Shown piece by piece: positions 6,568 through 8,893 of a stretch of 8,893 bases of DNA. A program made the position numbers and the translations under genes. Below the pieces are notes generated by a model that saw nothing but the letters and a program-made list of their open reading frames with translations, ran no database searches and was not told the origin of the DNA. This stretch comes from an uncultured Pseudomonadota bacterium (GTDB lineage Bacteria; SAR324; NAC60-12), in NCBI GenBank assembly GCA_913056375.1, contig CAJXNF010000092.1, forward strand, positions 1-8,893, in the 5' to 3' direction. How positions within the stretch are numbered: the first letter of the stretch is position 1; the number at the start of each line of letters is the position of its first letter.

Positions 6568-7837
6568 TCGAAATATGGCCAAGGCTGCTCGTCTCAAGCA
6601 ACGCTATGCAGCTGAAGCCAGGTTTAAACTATATGGAAAATTAGCGATTGCAGCTGCATTGTCTGCAGTATTTTTTCTACTCTACACAATCTTCACAGCA
6701 GGATATTCTGCATTTTGGAGAACACAAATTCAGTCTGAGGTTACGCTTGATGCTAACTTCCTGAAAGTCACCCCCCAAAGTTCTAATGAAGAACTAGCTC
6801 GTGCAAATTATTTAGGTCTCTTCAGAAAGAATGTTGTTGAGAATAATCCAGACATCAAAAGTCGCTCAGAGCGCAGAGATCTTATACAGATGTTCAGTGA
6901 GAGCGCAGAAACAGACTTAAGGGACTTAGTTCTCTCAGATCCCTCTCTTCTTGGTACAACGCAAAAGTTATGGTTTCTTGCTTCTTCCCCAGTGGACACA
7001 ATTGTTAAAGGAGCAGCACCCCGGGATATTGAGGAAGAGCGAAGAGTCGTTAGTAATCTTCAACTAAGACTATTAGATCAATGGACTGCAGAAGGTCGAG
7101 TTGGGTCAACCTTCAACATCAACTTTTTCACGCGAGGTGATTCCAGAAATCCAGAATTGGCAGGTTTGGCAGGAGCACTAGCAGGCTCTTTCTGGGCGTT
7201 GCTTGTCTGTTTTGTGATCAGCTTTCCAATGGGAATCGCTGCCGCCATTTATCTGGAAGAATTCGCCCCAAAAAACCGCATCACTGAAATTATTGAAGTC
7301 AATATCAATAACCTCGCAGCAGTACCGTCGATCATCTTTGGTCTACTTGGCTTGGCAGTGATTCTTAATTTTTTTGGGGTTCCAAGAAGTACTCCACTTG
7401 CTGGGGGAATTGTTCTCTCCTTGATGACCTTGCCCACAATCATCATTGCCTGCCGTGCCGCCCTGAAAGCTGTCCCGCCCTCTATCCGTCAAGGGGCTCT
7501 TGCCATGGGAGCATCCCCGATGCAGGTAGTTCTTCATCATGTCCTACCACTTGCGCTACCGGGTACTTTGACAGGTACGATCATTGGGTTAGCGCAAGCT
7601 TTAGGCGAAACCGCTCCACTGCTGATGATTGGAATGTTTGCCTTTGTGGTCGATATCCCGACTAGTCCACTGGAAAGTGCCGCAGCACTTCCTGTTCAGG
7701 TATATCTTTGGGCGGAGAGTTCTGAAAGAGGCTTCGTTGAGCTGACTGCAGCTGCAATCATGGTGATTTTAGTTTTTCTAGTATTGATGAATTTGCTTGC
7801 TGTAATTTTTCGCAAAAAATTTGAGCGACGCTGGTAA
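6560..7837 (+). CDS. pstA: Phosphate ABC transporter permease PstA (with DUF3333-like N-terminus)
   Basis: PstA is the partner of PstC in the phosphate channel of the inner membrane. The 425-residue product has a DUF3333-like N-terminal region (about 9-190): a basic cytoplasmic start (RLKQRYAAEARFKLYGKLAI), one membrane helix at about 27-48, and a periplasmic segment of about 140 residues. The transport core follows from about 203 (LAGALAGSFWALLVCFVISFPMGIAAAIYLEEFAP), with AAVPSIIFGLLGLAV at 253-267 and the EAA loop at about 299-330 (RAALKAVPPSIRQGALAMGAS, then HHVLPLALPG), then AQALGETAPLLMIG, a PstA signature, and a C-terminal helix with a basic end. Its start codon lies inside the last codons of pstC (eight-base overlap), so translation is probably coupled; the upstream purine run GAGAGAAAT is at most a weak ribosome binding site. 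The N-terminal extension matches PstA of alphaproteobacteria and related groups. Confidence 0.95.
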   Translation: MTDRNMAKAARLKQRYAAEARFKLYGKLAIAAALSAVFFLLYTIFTAGYSAFWRTQIQSEVTLDANFLKVTPQSSNEELARANYLGLFRKNVVENNPDIKSRSERRDLIQMFSESAETDLRDLVLSDPSLLGTTQKLWFLASSPVDTIVKGAAPRDIEEERRVVSNLQLRLLDQWTAEGRVGSTFNINFFTRGDSRNPELAGLAGALAGSFWALLVCFVISFPMGIAAAIYLEEFAPKNRITEIIEVNINNLAAVPSIIFGLLGLAVILNFFGVPRSTPLAGGIVLSLMTLPTIIIACRAALKAVPPSIRQGALAMGASPMQVVLHHVLPLALPGTLTGTIIGLAQALGETAPLLMIGMFAFVVDIPTSPLESAAALPVQVYLWAESSERGFVELTAAAIMVILVFLVLMNLLAVIFRKKFERRW

Positions 7838-7864
7838 ACCCAAATAAAATTACGAACTTCGGTT

Positions 7865-8650
7865 ATGAGCCAGAAAAAAAACAACGGATCTCTTGTCACG
7901 AAGATCAACTCATCTGATGTCAGGGTCTTCTATGATCAGACAGAGGCTTTGCATGGAGTGAATCTGGAAATCTATGAAAATAGTGTCACCGCTCTCATCG
8001 GTCCCTCTGGCTGTGGGAAATCAACTTTTCTGCGATGCATCAACCGGATGAATGATGTTATTGAAGGTTGCCGGATTACTGGAAAAATCACCTTGGATAA
8101 CGAAGACATCTATGACAAAGGTCTCGATGTAGTGCAACTTCGTGAGAAAGTCGGCATGGTCTTCCAGAAGCCCAATCCCTTCCCAAAGTCTATTTATGAT
8201 AACATCGCTTACGGACCTCAAATTCATGGTCTAGCCCAGAATCGCCAGGAGATGGACGAGATTGTCGAGAATAGTCTGAAAAAAGCAGGGCTCTTCGAGG
8301 AAGTGAAAGATCGTTTGAACTCACCTGGAACAGGACTTTCAGGAGGGCAACAACAGCGATTGTGTATTGCCAGAGCGATTGCCGTAAATCCAGAAGTCAT
8401 CTTAATGGATGAGCCATGCTCTGCCCTTGATCCGATTGCTACCGCAAAAATTGAGGAACTGATCCACGAACTTCGTCAGAACTATACAATCGTGATTGTT
8501 ACCCACTCCATGCAACAAGCAGCTCGGGTTTCTCAAAGAACAGCTTTTTTCCATATGGGTGATCTGGTGGAAGTGGGCGACACCGACGATATTTTTGTCC
8601 GCCCCGAAGATAAGCGGACTCAAGACTACATTACCGGACGTTTTGGATAA
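7865..8650 (+). CDS. pstB: Phosphate ABC transporter ATP-binding protein PstB
   Basis: PstB is the cytoplasmic ATPase that drives phosphate import through PstCA. The 261-residue protein is of normal length and has every ABC ATPase element: Walker A GPSGCGKST (46-54), Q-loop Gln101 within VFQKPNPFPKSIYDNIAYGP (a PstB hallmark), signature LSGGQQQR (138-145), Walker B VILMDEP (158-164) with catalytic Glu163, D-loop SALD (166-169) and switch His194 (VTHSM). The start at 7865 gives MSQKKNNGSL; there is no convincing Shine-Dalgarno sequence in the 27-base gap after pstA. The ending DYITGRFG is typical of the family. The phoU start lies nine bases after its stop, and the phoU ribosome binding site overlaps the pstB stop codon, so the genes are almost surely co-transcribed. 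Confidence 0.97.
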   Translation: MSQKKNNGSLVTKINSSDVRVFYDQTEALHGVNLEIYENSVTALIGPSGCGKSTFLRCINRMNDVIEGCRITGKITLDNEDIYDKGLDVVQLREKVGMVFQKPNPFPKSIYDNIAYGPQIHGLAQNRQEMDEIVENSLKKAGLFEEVKDRLNSPGTGLSGGQQQRLCIARAIAVNPEVILMDEPCSALDPIATAKIEELIHELRQNYTIVIVTHSMQQAARVSQRTAFFHMGDLVEVGDTDDIFVRPEDKRTQDYITGRFG

Positions 8651-8659
8651 GGAATTTCT

Positions 8660-8893
8660 ATGGCCGCTACTGCTAATTTCACAACGGTCACTCTGCATTT
8701 ACACCGTCAGATTGCCCTGCTCAAACAACAAGCTAACCTGCTAGGGACTCTCGTAGAGGAACAATTTGAGAACGCCCTGCGAGCACTTGCTGAAAATGAT
8801 CTGGAGCTAGCTGAAAAAGTGGTCAAGCTTGATAAAGATGTAGACCAACGCGAAATCAATCTGGAGGAAGAGTGTCTTAAGATTATTGCACTT
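8660..8893 (+). CDS. phoU: Phosphate transport regulator PhoU (5' part, cut by window end)
   Basis: PhoU is a cytoplasmic helical-bundle protein that in model bacteria signals through PstSCAB and the sensor PhoR to keep the Pho regulon off when phosphate is plentiful. Only the first 78 codons are in the window. They show the first PhoU helical repeat: FTTVTLHLHRQIALLKQQANLLGTLVEEQFENALRAL in outline, then LAEKVVKLDKDVDQREINLEEECLKIIAL, which contains the D...D...E metal-binding pattern of the family. The start at 8660 is well supported by AAGGA (8649-8653), six bases upstream and overlapping the pstB stop. Its place at the end of the pst genes is the classical one. The C-terminal half and whatever follows (phoB or phoR would be expected in some lineages) are not visible. 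Confidence 0.93.
   Translation, partial: MAATANFTTVTLHLHRQIALLKQQANLLGTLVEEQFENALRALAENDLELAEKVVKLDKDVDQREINLEEECLKIIAL

Overview
The window comes from a Gram-negative bacterium of moderate GC content. It carries most of a high-affinity phosphate uptake (Pst) operon, preceded by riboflavin synthase and a membrane-bound adenylate cyclase. Evidence for a Gram-negative host is the signal-peptide-bearing periplasmic PstS, a PstA with the N-terminal extension (DUF3333-like) familiar from alphaproteobacteria and related marine lineages, and a CHASE2-type cyclase. An alphaproteobacterium-like or SAR324/deltaproteobacterium-like marine organism would fit, but the window contains no marker that settles the taxon.

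Layout. Positions 1 to about 528 read on the minus strand as a piece of a VCBS/FG-GAP repeat surface protein, in clearly more AT-rich DNA. At about 526-535 this stops abruptly and a plus-strand gene begins already in mid-protein. Both genes lack their 5' ends at the same point, so this is either a recombination breakpoint or an assembly/amplification chimera. From there everything is on the plus strand: the C-terminal part of an envelope-type protein (to 1201), a CHASE2-domain class III adenylate cyclase (1275-3365), riboflavin synthase ribE starting at a TTG one base after the cyclase stop (3367-3987), a 181-bp regulatory gap, then pstS (4169-5149), pstC (5197-6567), pstA (6560-7837), pstB (7865-8650) and the first 78 codons of phoU (8660 onwards, cut by the window end).

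How the genes work together. PstS captures phosphate in the periplasm. PstC and PstA form the channel, and PstB powers it with ATP. PhoU normally links the transporter to control of the Pho regulon. The cyclase makes cAMP in response to a periplasmic signal sensed by CHASE2. RibE makes riboflavin, and its coupling to the cyclase looks like co-transcription rather than a shared pathway.

The most notable non-coding feature is the pstS leader. A 19-pair long-range stem (4058-4076 with 4151-4170, one bulged G) buries the Shine-Dalgarno sequence and the first two bases of the pstS start codon, and encloses about 74 nt that can form further small hairpins. A second strong hairpin lies between pstS and pstC, and a C9 tract sits inside pstS next to its phosphate-binding loop. 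No RNA genes, insertion sequences, CRISPR arrays or origins were seen.
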